Source: Palsa-295 sp963781105 (GTDB lineage: Bacteria > Acidobacteriota > Terriglobia > Acidiferrales > UBA7541). Taken from it: a DNA stretch of 64,000 nt. Below, in pieces: positions 1 through 8,656 of this stretch. The stretch lies in the NCBI GenBank assembly GCA_963781105.1, contig CAWAED010000003.1, positions 806,001 to 870,000 on the forward strand, given 5' to 3'. The translations under genes and the position numbers were made by a program. A model generated the notes under the pieces. That model was not told the origin of the DNA. It saw only the letters and a program-made list of their open reading frames with translations, and searched no databases. The stretch's first letter is position 1. Each line of letters begins with the position of its first letter.

Positions 1-1995
1 ACCATTCGCCTTACCGTAAACCTTTCCGGCTCGGCGTTTCAGGCTCTTACCATGATCTACCTCGAGCCCGACCTGCTTTCCGCCAATTGGCCCCAATCAT
101 TGAACCTCGGCCCGGCGCTCGGAGCTGCAGTCGTTCCCGCAAGAAACATCGATGGAACCTACCGGCTACTCCTGGAAACTCCCGCGGGGCCTGGCTCCAC
201 GGGTGGAGAACTCTGGAGTCTTTCCCTCGGCGCGCCCGCTCAGTCCACACTGCACACGAGCAACGGAAGTTTCATGCATCCGGCCGTAGCCGATTTTAGT
301 GGCGCATCAGGCGACCAAGCCATGATCATTGACTTCATCACTGGTTCGCCGGTCTCTAGCAACCTTGAGCTGTTTCAGCAGGACGGCTCGTTCAAGACAC
401 TCGAGAGCAGCCCGAACCTTTGGTCTGTAGGAAGCCAGGTCGTAGTGGAGGACCTTGCTGGTGACTCACGATGGGAGACCGTGACTTACGGCATCGATTA
501 CAACAATTCGCTAGCCAGTGTATCCGCCTGGCTGCCCGATGGCTCGCTGTTCAGTTCCAATTTCCCGCTCACAGTTCCTTTCGCAAATCCCAATGATGGC
601 CGTCTAAACCGCAACCCTGTCCTGGTCGGCGACATCAATGGCGATGGCAAGAAGGAGATCGTCACGATGGCGGTCCTTTCTCCCTCTACTTTCACTTTGG
701 CGCTATTCGCCAATGACGGCTCGCCTTTGACCTGGCAAGTCCCCTCCTCCGTGACGGGAGTGCCGGTGGTGATGGCTGCCGCGGACCTCGACAACAATGG
801 GAAGCTCGAAACCATTCTCGCGGCGAATACTGATACTCAGACCTTCCTCCATGTTTTTCAGCCCGACGGGACAGAACGGACTGGCTGGCCGCTCACGCTT
901 TACAATTCCAACGTCAACAGTCAGTCATACCTGGCCGTTGCCGATCTGAATGTTGACGGTAACAAGGAAATCATCTACTCGCATGAGTCCCTTCTCTACG
1001 TCTTCAAGCCTGATGGATCCAGTCTTTCGTCCGCCTGGCCCATGCAAGCCTCGCCGGCTAGCGAGAGCTTTGGCTACAATGCTGTGGCCGTCGGCGACGT
1101 GGACGGCGATGGTTTCCCGGAGATTGTCGCTGTCTTGAACACTCTTTCGACAAATTCGGATCCTGTCTTTGCCCTCGGCTCCTACGCCGATCAGCAGCTC
1201 TTGGCTATTCGCAGAGACGGTACCATTTCCAGATCCTGGCAGCTTAATGCCGGCAACGGCTGCTGGCTCCAGTTTTTTCCTGCCCCGACCATCGGCGATT
1301 TCGACGAAAACGGAGTAGCCGATATCGCGGTGACATCCAGTATCAATGCGGGTTCTTGCCGGACTCCTGCGGGGATTGTCACGCTACTCAGCACGGGCGC
1401 CCCGTTCAATCCCGGGCTGAATGACTGGCCGCTCGTCCGCCACGATCCCCGGCAAACCAGCGTGCTCCTTTGCTCCGACTTCTGCTTTGGTGCAGGTTCA
1501 CCGCAAACAGTAACCGCCGGTTCCACCGCGAGCTACACATTGACCATCACTCCTAATGACTTGCCCTACCAGACCGCTATAGCTAACTTCACTTGCGCAG
1601 GTCTGCCGAGAGGAGCGTCCTGCAATTTCAACCCTTCCTCGGTGGCACCGGGCGTCCAGACGACAGCCTCGACTAGTCTTTCTATCTCTACTACCTCAGG
1701 CAATCTGGCAAAGACGCAGCCCATCGCCGGCGCGACGAAAGTCTACTTCGCGGCCTTATTTGCTGCCGGAGCCCTGGGCCTGGTGCCGATCTTTGCGGCG
1801 CCGCTGCGCCAGTCCCGCCGCGGATGCAAACTCTTCGGTGTCCTAGTTCTATTCGGCCTTCTTGTCGGCGTTAGTTGCGGCGGCGGTTCAGGCGGAGCCC
1901 AGCCGAATCCCAACGGCACTCCCGCCGGCACTTACACCATCACGGTATCTGCCACTGGCGCCTCGAAGACGCCAAGACCACGACGCTCAGCCTAA
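1..1995 (+). CDS. FG-GAP/VCBS-repeat secreted protein, 5' end outside window
   Basis: The frame is open from base 1, so the gene begins upstream; the ATG at 52 is probably internal. At least five calcium-loop-like FG-GAP repeats are visible (VGDINGDGKKEI, AADLDNNGKLET, VADLNVDGNKEI, VGDVDGDGFPEI, IGDFDENGVADI), which build a beta-propeller of the integrin-alpha type. They are followed by an Ig-like segment (TVTAGSTASYTLTITP), a hydrophobic stretch, a Gly/Cys-rich linker and the start of a terminal Ig-like strand (GTPAGTYTITVSATG). The protein is probably secreted or cell-surface; no enzymatic motif is seen. The last residues in this frame are Arg/Pro-rich and unlike the family. Another frame from 1971 to 2006 encodes the expected tail AKTTTLSLIVN, so a one-base loss near 1970 probably truncates the reading. 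Confidence 0.8.
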   Translation, partial: TIRLTVNLSGSAFQALTMIYLEPDLLSANWPQSLNLGPALGAAVVPARNIDGTYRLLLETPAGPGSTGGELWSLSLGAPAQSTLHTSNGSFMHPAVADFSGASGDQAMIIDFITGSPVSSNLELFQQDGSFKTLESSPNLWSVGSQVVVEDLAGDSRWETVTYGIDYNNSLASVSAWLPDGSLFSSNFPLTVPFANPNDGRLNRNPVLVGDINGDGKKEIVTMAVLSPSTFTLALFANDGSPLTWQVPSSVTGVPVVMAAADLDNNGKLETILAANTDTQTFLHVFQPDGTERTGWPLTLYNSNVNSQSYLAVADLNVDGNKEIIYSHESLLYVFKPDGSSLSSAWPMQASPASESFGYNAVAVGDVDGDGFPEIVAVLNTLSTNSDPVFALGSYADQQLLAIRRDGTISRSWQLNAGNGCWLQFFPAPTIGDFDENGVADIAVTSSINAGSCRTPAGIVTLLSTGAPFNPGLNDWPLVRHDPRQTSVLLCSDFCFGAGSPQTVTAGSTASYTLTITPNDLPYQTAIANFTCAGLPRGASCNFNPSSVAPGVQTTASTSLSISTTSGNLAKTQPIAGATKVYFAALFAAGALGLVPIFAAPLRQSRRGCKLFGVLVLFGLLVGVSCGGGSGGAQPNPNGTPAGTYTITVSATGASKTPRPRRSA

Positions 1996-2201
1996 TCGTG
2001 AACTAAGACGCGTCGAACGCACGTCGTGATCCTGAGTTGGCGTAGTCTTTGCCCGCCACACCCGGCAGGTGCTACAGCGCCGAGGACCGCGAAGGCCATC
2101 AAGCATTACACTGTCCATCGGTCTCGGATTCAAACTGAGTCACTACCGTTGGTGTGCTGGGTCAGTTTCCGGTTACCGTTTTCATCGGAAGTTGAGGAGA
2201 C

Positions 2202-2795
2202 CTATGCGGCCATGGGAGACAAATTGTAGCAGCGTGCGAGGTCATTGATATTCGCGCGCAAGGCAGCCCAATATTTTTCAGCTTGTGTGCCGTATTTCCC
2301 CTTCGTCATCACTTGATTGACGCGGCGGGCGCTGTCCATGACCTGGTCCATTTGTGCCTTGGTCTCAAGATAATTCGACGTTGGATCGAACTTACGCCGC
2401 AGGCGATTCGTGGTGCGATTCAAATCGTCCATGGCGTCTTCGAGATCGTCTTTTGTTTGCCTGGCTTGGTTCCCCCGAGCTTGTGCGTTGGTTGAATTTG
2501 AACGGCGGCCCGACGTTGCTCCGCTGCTCTGCGCGGAGTCTGCCCGATTCTTGGCGTCGTCTCCTCTGTTGTCGAGATATTTGCGGAATTGATCCACACC
2601 ATCTTCCACTTTGCGAATGCGGTCGGCGACCTGCGCCTTTGGGAACGGAGCGGTTTGGGCGGAGATGGTCGGGGAGAGATTGAGGGAGGCGAGGAAGGAA
2701 TGTTCAAAGGACGACTGATTTCTAGACTGGTTGCCTCTCGTGGCGCGTGGGGTTGCAGTCTTCCCAGCCCGGGTCACTGCATCCCCACGCGGCAC
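2202..2795 (-). CDS. Hypothetical coiled-coil-rich protein, N-terminus doubtful
   Basis: The reading has a clearly protein-like C-terminal two thirds: charged helical segments (KVEDGVDQFRKYLDNRG, DDLEDAMDDLNRTTNRLRRK) and a conserved-looking end (RANINDLARCYNLS). From memory this resembles small exported helical proteins frequent in Acidobacteriota; no function is known to me. Those relatives normally begin with a signal peptide. Here only a short remnant (SFLASLNLSPTISAQ) precedes the body, and the first about 20 residues fall in a large DNA hairpin (2734-2800). The true start may therefore lie further in, or the 5' end has been replaced. Low-complexity Ser/Gln/Arg sequence occupies the middle. 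Transcribed convergently with the FG-GAP gene. Confidence 0.5.
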   Translation of the reverse strand: MPRGDAVTRAGKTATPRATRGNQSRNQSSFEHSFLASLNLSPTISAQTAPFPKAQVADRIRKVEDGVDQFRKYLDNRGDDAKNRADSAQSSGATSGRRSNSTNAQARGNQARQTKDDLEDAMDDLNRTTNRLRRKFDPTSNYLETKAQMDQVMDSARRVNQVMTKGKYGTQAEKYWAALRANINDLARCYNLSPMAA

Positions 2796-2800
2796 GAGGG
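2734..2800. repeat. Large imperfect inverted repeat (hairpin)
   Basis: Arms at 2734-2758 and 2777-2800 are reverse complements over about 20 of 24 positions, with an 18-base loop containing CCCGGG. It overlaps the assigned 5' end of the minus-strand hypothetical gene. It could be a REP-like palindrome or an attenuator; no second copy was found in the window. Confidence 0.5.
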
Positions 2801-3116
2801 ATGTTCATTCTCAGGCCGCAAGAGTGACTCCGTCCCGCGCGGACTGGAACTAGGGATTTCCCTAGATGTACCACTGCCTGTTTGGCGGGGGGCGGAGGGT
2901 GTGAGTTCGGCTCGAATGCGCCTTTGCGCAATCTTTGTAGCGGCGATTAGGATGAGTGGGCCACTGCTGATGCTTTCAGGCGCCCGATGCGGCGGCAGGG
3001 CTGGTTGTGGCCGCTCTTGTATCCTTGTGCGTACACAAAGCATCGAATCGTCGTAGGTAAGCGAGATCGTTGAGTTTGGCATAATTCGCTGTGAAATCCG
3101 TTGGATAGGGGATCAG
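2801..3116. other. Gene-free stretch upstream of msrB
   Basis: About 316 bases between the hairpin and msrB. No credible coding region or RNA gene was recognised. It should contain the msrB promoter, but no convincing -35/-10 pair stands out. Confidence 0.4.
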
Positions 3117-3572
3117 ATGTCGAAATATATAAAGGACCGGGAGGCTGTATCTCGTTTGACTCCTGAGCAGTTCCGGGTGACGCAACAGAGTGGAACTGAG
3201 CGGCCTTTTGAAAACGCTTTTTGGGACCAGGATGAACCGGGCATCTACGTGGATGTCGTCTCGGGCGAGCCGCTTTTTTCTTCCCTGGACAAGTTCGAAA
3301 GTGGCTGCGGTTGGCCAAGCTTCACCAAGCCCGTGGAAGCTGAAAACGTGGAAGAGAAGCACGACAGCAGCCACGGCATGGCCCGTACAGAGGTGCGGTC
3401 AAAACACGGCGACAGCCATTTAGGTCACGTGTTTGACGACGGCCCGCGCGACAAGGGCGGGCTGCGTTATTGCATCAATTCAGCGTCCTTGCGCTTTATC
3501 CCCTTCGATGAGCTGGAAAGCGAAGGGTACGGTGAATATCGCAAACTATTCGAACATCAAGAAAAGGAGTAA
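3117..3572 (+). CDS. msrB: Peptide-methionine (R)-S-oxide reductase MsrB
   Basis: Cytoplasmic enzyme that reduces the R epimer of methionine sulfoxide in proteins, normally recycled by thioredoxin. The 151-residue length is usual for a single-domain MsrB. Visible family signatures are ESGCGWPSF (Cys64, the usual resolving position), RSKHGDSHLGHVF, and the catalytic segment LRYCINSASLRF with Cys119. The two CxxC zinc pairs of zinc-type MsrB are absent, so this is the non-zinc form. It is followed after 4 bases by msrA, whose Shine-Dalgarno lies over the msrB stop codon. The pair therefore looks like a translationally coupled operon repairing both epimers. Confidence 0.95.
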   Translation: MSKYIKDREAVSRLTPEQFRVTQQSGTERPFENAFWDQDEPGIYVDVVSGEPLFSSLDKFESGCGWPSFTKPVEAENVEEKHDSSHGMARTEVRSKHGDSHLGHVFDDGPRDKGGLRYCINSASLRFIPFDELESEGYGEYRKLFEHQEKE

Positions 3573-3576
3573 GCAC

Positions 3577-4116
3577 ATGACGTCATCGTCCTCGCAAGAA
3601 AAGGCAATTCTCGCCGGCGGCTGCTTCTGGGGGATGCAGGAACTGCTGCGTCGCCGTCCGGGCGTTATTTCGACACGGGTTGGTTACACGGGAGGCGACG
3701 TTGCGAATGCAACGTATCGCAACCACGAAGGTCACGCCGAAGCGATTGAAATCATTTTCGATCCGCAGAAGTTGAGTTATCGGAAGCTGCTGGAATTCTT
3801 CTTCCAGATCCACGACCCGACGACTCTGAATCGCCAGGGGAACGATACCGGAACGAGTTACCGCTCGGCGATTTTCTACACGACCGAAGAACAGAAAAAG
3901 ATCGCGCAAGAGACGATTGCCGACGTCAATGCTTCGGGACTTTGGCCGGGTAAGGTAGTGACCGAAATCAAACCCGCTGCCGCATTCTGGGAAGCGGAGC
4001 CGGAACATCAAGACTATCTAGAGCGCATTCCAAACGGCTACACCTGCCATTACGTTCGACCGGATTGGAAGCTTCCGGACCGGCGAGTTGAAGCAGCTCG
4101 CAAATCGGCGAATTAG
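3577..4116 (+). CDS. msrA: Peptide-methionine (S)-S-oxide reductase MsrA (cytoplasmic)
   Basis: 179-residue enzyme reducing the S epimer of methionine sulfoxide. The catalytic motif GGCFWG is at residues 14-19 (Cys16), followed by the family segments TRVGYTGGD, NHEGHAEAIEI, FFQIHDPTTLNRQGND and GTSYRSAIFY. The start at 3577 is chosen because AAGGAGT (3564-3570) sits 6 bases upstream and the catalytic motif falls at the usual distance from the N-terminus; the open frame continues upstream inside msrB but is unlikely to be used. The Shine-Dalgarno overlaps the msrB stop. A second, membrane-anchored MsrA is encoded at 42170-42847. Confidence 0.95.
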   Translation: MTSSSSQEKAILAGGCFWGMQELLRRRPGVISTRVGYTGGDVANATYRNHEGHAEAIEIIFDPQKLSYRKLLEFFFQIHDPTTLNRQGNDTGTSYRSAIFYTTEEQKKIAQETIADVNASGLWPGKVVTEIKPAAAFWEAEPEHQDYLERIPNGYTCHYVRPDWKLPDRRVEAARKSAN

Positions 4117-4421
4117 CTGTGGAGTGATCGCCCGCTTCTTGGCCCACCTTGAGCCAGTAGCCTGTTGGTGATGTTCGTCTATCCGCGCGTCACGTCGCGA
4201 ACAACGCGGAGAGTGTTTTCGCCCAGGATTTTTTCTCAGGTCGCTATCTGATCCACGTCACCCGTGTGATGGCGTTCGCCTTTAGATTACCGCGGCAATC
4301 GATCGTCAAATCCTGTTGCACATCCCCCAACATCTCGTACTATGTGGCTTCTTTTGCGACTCCGATCGGGAGGCCTATCGGAGCTCATGAGGATTCAACT
4401 GGCTCGCAGGTGGATAGTCGG

Positions 4422-5336
4422 ATGGCGACACAGTCACAAATCGGCGAGACCTACAATTACATGGATGAATTTTTTCGCGCGACGTACGGACAGCACGCCG
4501 ATTGCACTGCCGCCATGTACAACGGCATCCACTCTCAAACCCTGGAACAAGCCCAACATGCCAAGCACCAGTACATTCTCACCCAACTGGGCATCGCAGC
4601 CGGCCATCGCGTCTTGGATGTCGGATGCGGTTGGGGCCCCGTTCTGCATTCTCTAAAGCAACATGGAGCGGAGGGAGTTGGCATCACGCTATCCACAAAA
4701 CAGGCGGAGGCCTGCAGAAAAAACGGACTGAATGCCCACATTTCCGATTGGAAAAACCTCGATCCCTCCACTTTGGGGACCTTTGACGGAATCGTCAGTG
4801 TTGGCGCCTTCGAGCACTTTTGTTCCAAGGAAGAGTTCCTGGAAGGCAGGCAACTTGAAATCTACAAACGATTCTTCACTTTCTGCCACAGCTTACTGCG
4901 GCCTGGTGGACGATTTTATTTGCAAACGATGACGTGGGGCCGCAACGCCCCCTCCGTCGCCGACATCTCTTTGCAGGCGAACAAGTCCTCGAATCGGTAC
5001 ATCGTCGCCCTCGCTGAAAAGTTTTACCCGGGATCCTGGCTTCCCCGCGATGAAGCGCAAATCACCGAATCCGCTCACCCCTACTTCAGCGTGGTCGCCA
5101 CGAACAGTGGACGCCTGGATTATATGCAGACAATCCAGCAATGGAACGAGCGGCTGAAGCTGACCAGGTCAAACTCAGCCGCGCTCTTTAGCACCCTCCG
5201 CTACTTTCTGATCGACCGCAATTTTAGGTTCAAATTGATGTCACTGGTTCGCGGCTGCCAATATAAATGCTTCGAGCGGGAAATCATGGATCACCGTCGC
5301 ATCGTGCTCGAAAAAGTAGACGCCTCACGTAAATAG
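4422..5336 (+). CDS. SAM-dependent methyltransferase, cyclopropane-fatty-acid-synthase type
   Basis: 304 residues. SAM-binding motif I is VLDVGCGWGP (residues 64-73), followed by GVGITLSTKQAE and the GIVSVGAFEHF segment typical of the CFA/mycolic-acid methyltransferase family. These enzymes transfer methylene or methyl groups from SAM to lipid acyl chains; the exact substrate cannot be read here. The frame is open back to an ATG at 4266, but the upstream 52 residues do not look like the family, so the ATG at 4422 is preferred. No good Shine-Dalgarno precedes either site. It stands alone between msrA and the kinase gene. The 305-base gap upstream holds no other recognisable gene. Confidence 0.8.
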   Translation: MATQSQIGETYNYMDEFFRATYGQHADCTAAMYNGIHSQTLEQAQHAKHQYILTQLGIAAGHRVLDVGCGWGPVLHSLKQHGAEGVGITLSTKQAEACRKNGLNAHISDWKNLDPSTLGTFDGIVSVGAFEHFCSKEEFLEGRQLEIYKRFFTFCHSLLRPGGRFYLQTMTWGRNAPSVADISLQANKSSNRYIVALAEKFYPGSWLPRDEAQITESAHPYFSVVATNSGRLDYMQTIQQWNERLKLTRSNSAALFSTLRYFLIDRNFRFKLMSLVRGCQYKCFEREIMDHRRIVLEKVDASRK

Positions 5337-5428
5337 GCCAGCCGCGTCGGGGTTCTCTTTCCACACGAACGCAAGTATGATGTGTCCATTCGCGGCCTGC
5401 AGGACTAGATAGACTTGTTCCAGCACTC

Positions 5429-7768
5429 ATGCTCCTTATGATCGGCAAAACGATCTCTCATTTCTCTGTCTTGGAACGATTGGCTTCGGGCGGTATGGGT
5501 GTGGTGTACAAGGCCCGTGACGAAAAATTGGAAAGAAATGTCGCCCTCAAATTCGTAGCGGAGCCGCTTTCCAAAGACCCCGTCGCCATAGGCCGTTTTC
5601 TGCGCGAAGCGCGAGCCGTCTCCGCTCTAAATCACCCCAATGTCTGCACCATCTATGAAGTCGACGAATTCGAGGGCGCGTACTTCATCGCGTTGGAATT
5701 CTTGGATGGCGAATCGCTCGAACAATACATTCCGCATCAGAATTTGGAAATCGCGGAAATCCTCGATATTGCAATCCAAGTCGCCGACGGCCTGTCCGCG
5801 GCTCACGCCAAAGGCGTAATTCACCGCGACATCAAACCATCTAATATTTTTGTCACCACCGGCGACGTCGTCAAAATTCTGGATTTCGGCTTGTCCAAAC
5901 TCACCACCGCCACCGAGGAATCCCCCACCGCAGCAGACGACCAAACAGCCAGCATCGAAGCCCTCAGCAAAGCGTTTGGCATCGTCGGCACGGTCGCCTA
6001 CATGTCTCCAGAACAGGCCCGCGGCGAGGTATTGGATCCCCGGACGGATCTTTTCAGCCTCGGCGCGGTCATTTATGAAATGGCCAGCGGACGCAAAGCA
6101 TTTTCCGGCCAGTCCCCCGCTCTCATCCTGAATGCCGTATTGAACAATCGCCCGCAATCAATCAGCACGCGCGATCGGCGCTTCCCGCCTGAACTGGGAA
6201 AATTGATCGACAAAGCCCTGCAAAAAAACAGGGCCTTGCGCTACCAAAGTGCGCTCGAACTTGCGGCGGACCTCCGGCGTCTCCAACACGATTTAAGCCG
6301 CGGCAAAGGCGCTGCGCTGCCCGGTCGCAAGGAGAACTCAGCCGCGGAATCCGCAGCAACTTCTCGGAGCCGCAAGAGCCGCCCGATCAATTCTCTAGCA
6401 GTCCTGCCGTTCGGCAATGAAACCAGCGAACCGGACGGAGAGTATCTCAGCGAGGGAATCACCGACAGCATCATCAACGCCATTTCTCAATTCCCTAAAA
6501 TCAGCGTTATGGCGCGCAGCACCGTTTTCCGGTACAAGAATCCCTCCGAGCCGCAAAAGATCGGCCGTGAACTGAATGTCGGCGCGGTCCTGGTGGGCAG
6601 GGTGCTCCAGCGCGGCGATCGCCTGGTCGTCAGCGCTGAACTTGTGGACGTCGCCAACGGTCACCAGTTGTGGGGCAGCCAGTACAACACCAAATTCTCC
6701 GAAATATTTACAGTTCAGGAAGAAATCTCCAATCGCATCTCCGCCGAGCTGCGCCTGCGCCTTTCGCCGCAAGAAAAAGCAAGGCTGCGCCTCAGCCAAA
6801 CCCGTGACGCCACTGCGTATCAGTTGTATCTCAAGGGCCGGCACCACTGGAATAAACGCACCACCGAAGGCGCAGCGACAGCCATCCGCTATCTCCAGGA
6901 AGCCATTGTCCAGGATCCGGGATACGCGTTGGCATATTCCGGCCTCGCCGATTGCGTCGCGTTGTTCGGTGGCTATCGCGCTTTTCCCCCGCGCGAAGCC
7001 TTTCCCAAGGCCAAGGTTGCCGCTCTAAAAGCTTTGGAAATCGATGACCGCCTCGCCGAAGCTCACAATTCTCTCGCGCTCGTTTCTCTCTTCTACGACT
7101 GGGATTGGCCCCGCGCCGAGGAAGAGTTCAAGCGCGCCGTTCATCTCAGCCCCAAGTACGCCACCGCTCATCAGTGGTGCACGATTTTTCTCGCCGCCAT
7201 GGAGCGTTTCGACGAAGCCAAGTTATCCATCAAGCGAGCTCATCAACTCGACGTCCTTTCGCTGCCGATCAACACGCACCTGGGCTGGGGCTATTATTTT
7301 TTCCGTCAGTTTGATGCCGCAATTACGCAGCTGAAGGCGACCCTCGAACTGGATCCAAATTACATCCTGGCGCATTTCGTGCTCGGACAAGCCTATACCC
7401 AGAGTGGCAGGCTCGCCGAAGGGATCGCGCAGCTGCGGCGGGCTGCCGAACTTTCCGGCAATTTGCCTCCCGTGCTGTCCTCTTTGGGTTACTCCTACGC
7501 TCTGGCAGGAGAAACGGATCAAGCACACGCAATACTCAAGGAGCTGATCGATACGTCCGCGAAGAAGTACGTCTCAGCCTACGATTTGGCTCTCATCAAT
7601 ATAGGTTTGGGACAAAAAGACGCGGCGTTCGAATTGTTGGGCGACGCTGTAGAAGAGCGCTGCGGATGGCTCATCTTCCTCAAGATCGAACCCGTCCTCG
7701 ATACCATCCGCTGCGATCCAAGGTTTAATGACCTGATACGCGCCGTCGGCCTCCGCATGGATTCTTGA
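5429..7768 (+). CDS. Ser/Thr protein kinase with TolB-N-like and TPR domains
   Basis: 779 residues. The N-terminal Hanks-type kinase domain (about 10-290) has the glycine loop LASGGMGVVYKA (18-29), catalytic Lys41 in VALKFV, HRDIKPSN (132-139), DFG (152-154) and the SPEQARG segment; all catalytic residues are present. A middle domain beginning NSLAVLPFGNETSEPD and containing GRELNVGAVLVGRV resembles the TolB-N/adenylate-cyclase-associated fold. The C-terminal about 300 residues are TPR-like helices (GYALAYSGLADCVAL, NYILAHFVLGQAYTQSGR). No membrane segment is seen, so it is probably cytosolic. Kinase-TolB-TPR fusions are a lineage habit of Acidobacteriota; targets are unknown. ATG at residue 4 is an alternative start. 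Confidence 0.9.
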   Translation: MLLMIGKTISHFSVLERLASGGMGVVYKARDEKLERNVALKFVAEPLSKDPVAIGRFLREARAVSALNHPNVCTIYEVDEFEGAYFIALEFLDGESLEQYIPHQNLEIAEILDIAIQVADGLSAAHAKGVIHRDIKPSNIFVTTGDVVKILDFGLSKLTTATEESPTAADDQTASIEALSKAFGIVGTVAYMSPEQARGEVLDPRTDLFSLGAVIYEMASGRKAFSGQSPALILNAVLNNRPQSISTRDRRFPPELGKLIDKALQKNRALRYQSALELAADLRRLQHDLSRGKGAALPGRKENSAAESAATSRSRKSRPINSLAVLPFGNETSEPDGEYLSEGITDSIINAISQFPKISVMARSTVFRYKNPSEPQKIGRELNVGAVLVGRVLQRGDRLVVSAELVDVANGHQLWGSQYNTKFSEIFTVQEEISNRISAELRLRLSPQEKARLRLSQTRDATAYQLYLKGRHHWNKRTTEGAATAIRYLQEAIVQDPGYALAYSGLADCVALFGGYRAFPPREAFPKAKVAALKALEIDDRLAEAHNSLALVSLFYDWDWPRAEEEFKRAVHLSPKYATAHQWCTIFLAAMERFDEAKLSIKRAHQLDVLSLPINTHLGWGYYFFRQFDAAITQLKATLELDPNYILAHFVLGQAYTQSGRLAEGIAQLRRAAELSGNLPPVLSSLGYSYALAGETDQAHAILKELIDTSAKKYVSAYDLALINIGLGQKDAAFELLGDAVEERCGWLIFLKIEPVLDTIRCDPRFNDLIRAVGLRMDS

Positions 7769-8034
7769 TCGCACCAAGAAAGCTGTGCGAGCATGGTATT
7801 CGTTGAGGGTGCCTTGGGGAAAATTCTCCCGGTCAGCGACGGCGGCATCATCGTCGGTAGTCAGTCCCCTTTCGAGTATCACTTCCTGCGATATGATTTA
7901 GAAGGGCGGGACGAGTCGCGACGGATTTGAAATTTCGGCCGCGGCAGATCAGCAGTTCACCTGATTGGCGATTAATACGGAACGACGCAAAGATAGTTGT
8001 GTTCGCGCGAATTGAGCACAAGGAGCAAACGAGC

Positions 8035-8511
8035 ATGAAGCCAAAGAACACGATCTGCATTTGGTACGACAAAGACGCGCATGCGGCGGCGCAGTTCTAC
8101 GCCGCGACCTTTCCGGATAGTAAAGTAACCGGGGTTCACCGGGCTCCCGGCGACTTTCCGGGCGGCAAGAAGGGCGATGAACTGACGGTGGAGTTCACTG
8201 TGTTGGGGATTCCCTGCCTCGGTCTCAACGGCGGCCCGGCGTTCAAGCACACCGAGGCCTTTTCCTTCCAGGTCGCGACGGATAATCAGGAAGAGACCGA
8301 CCGTTACTGGAACGCGATCGTCGGCAATGGCGGAGCGGAAAGCGAGTGCGGTTGGTGCAAGGACCGTTGGGGCCTCTCCTGGCAGATCACCCCGCGCGCG
8401 CTAATGGATGCGCTGGCGGCTGGCGGCGCCGAGGCAAAGCGTGCCTTCGAGGCGATGATGAAGATGAAGAAGATTGACGTCGCCGCCATAGAGGCAGCCC
8501 GGCGAGGCTGA
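8035..8511 (+). CDS. VOC-superfamily protein (PhnB-like, 3-demethylubiquinone-9 3-methyltransferase-like fold)
   Basis: 158 residues. The opening KNTICIWYDKDAHAAAQFYA and the later ETDRYWNAIVGNGG, CGWCKDRWGLSWQITPR are hallmarks of the PhnB-like branch of vicinal-oxygen-chelate proteins, which form dimers around a small-molecule or metal site. The biochemical role of most such proteins is unknown. The start at 8035 has AAGGAG at 8020-8025; the frame is open further upstream but without family similarity. No operon partner is evident. Confidence 0.88.
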   Translation: MKPKNTICIWYDKDAHAAAQFYAATFPDSKVTGVHRAPGDFPGGKKGDELTVEFTVLGIPCLGLNGGPAFKHTEAFSFQVATDNQEETDRYWNAIVGNGGAESECGWCKDRWGLSWQITPRALMDALAAGGAEAKRAFEAMMKMKKIDVAAIEAARRG

Positions 8512-8656
8512 AGTCACCGAGGCTTGTACGTTGATACAGGCCTTCAATCAATAATGCTGAATTGCAAGTATGGCTGTTTCCGCATTGCCCGCCTCCACCT
8601 CACGAATCGCATTCCGCCTCGTGCTACACTGCGGCGTTCCGCGGAGGAGGCATTTC

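Noticed and set aside
7793..7930. Short open frame of 45 codons after the kinase gene
   Set aside because: No ribosome-binding site and no recognisable protein pattern.
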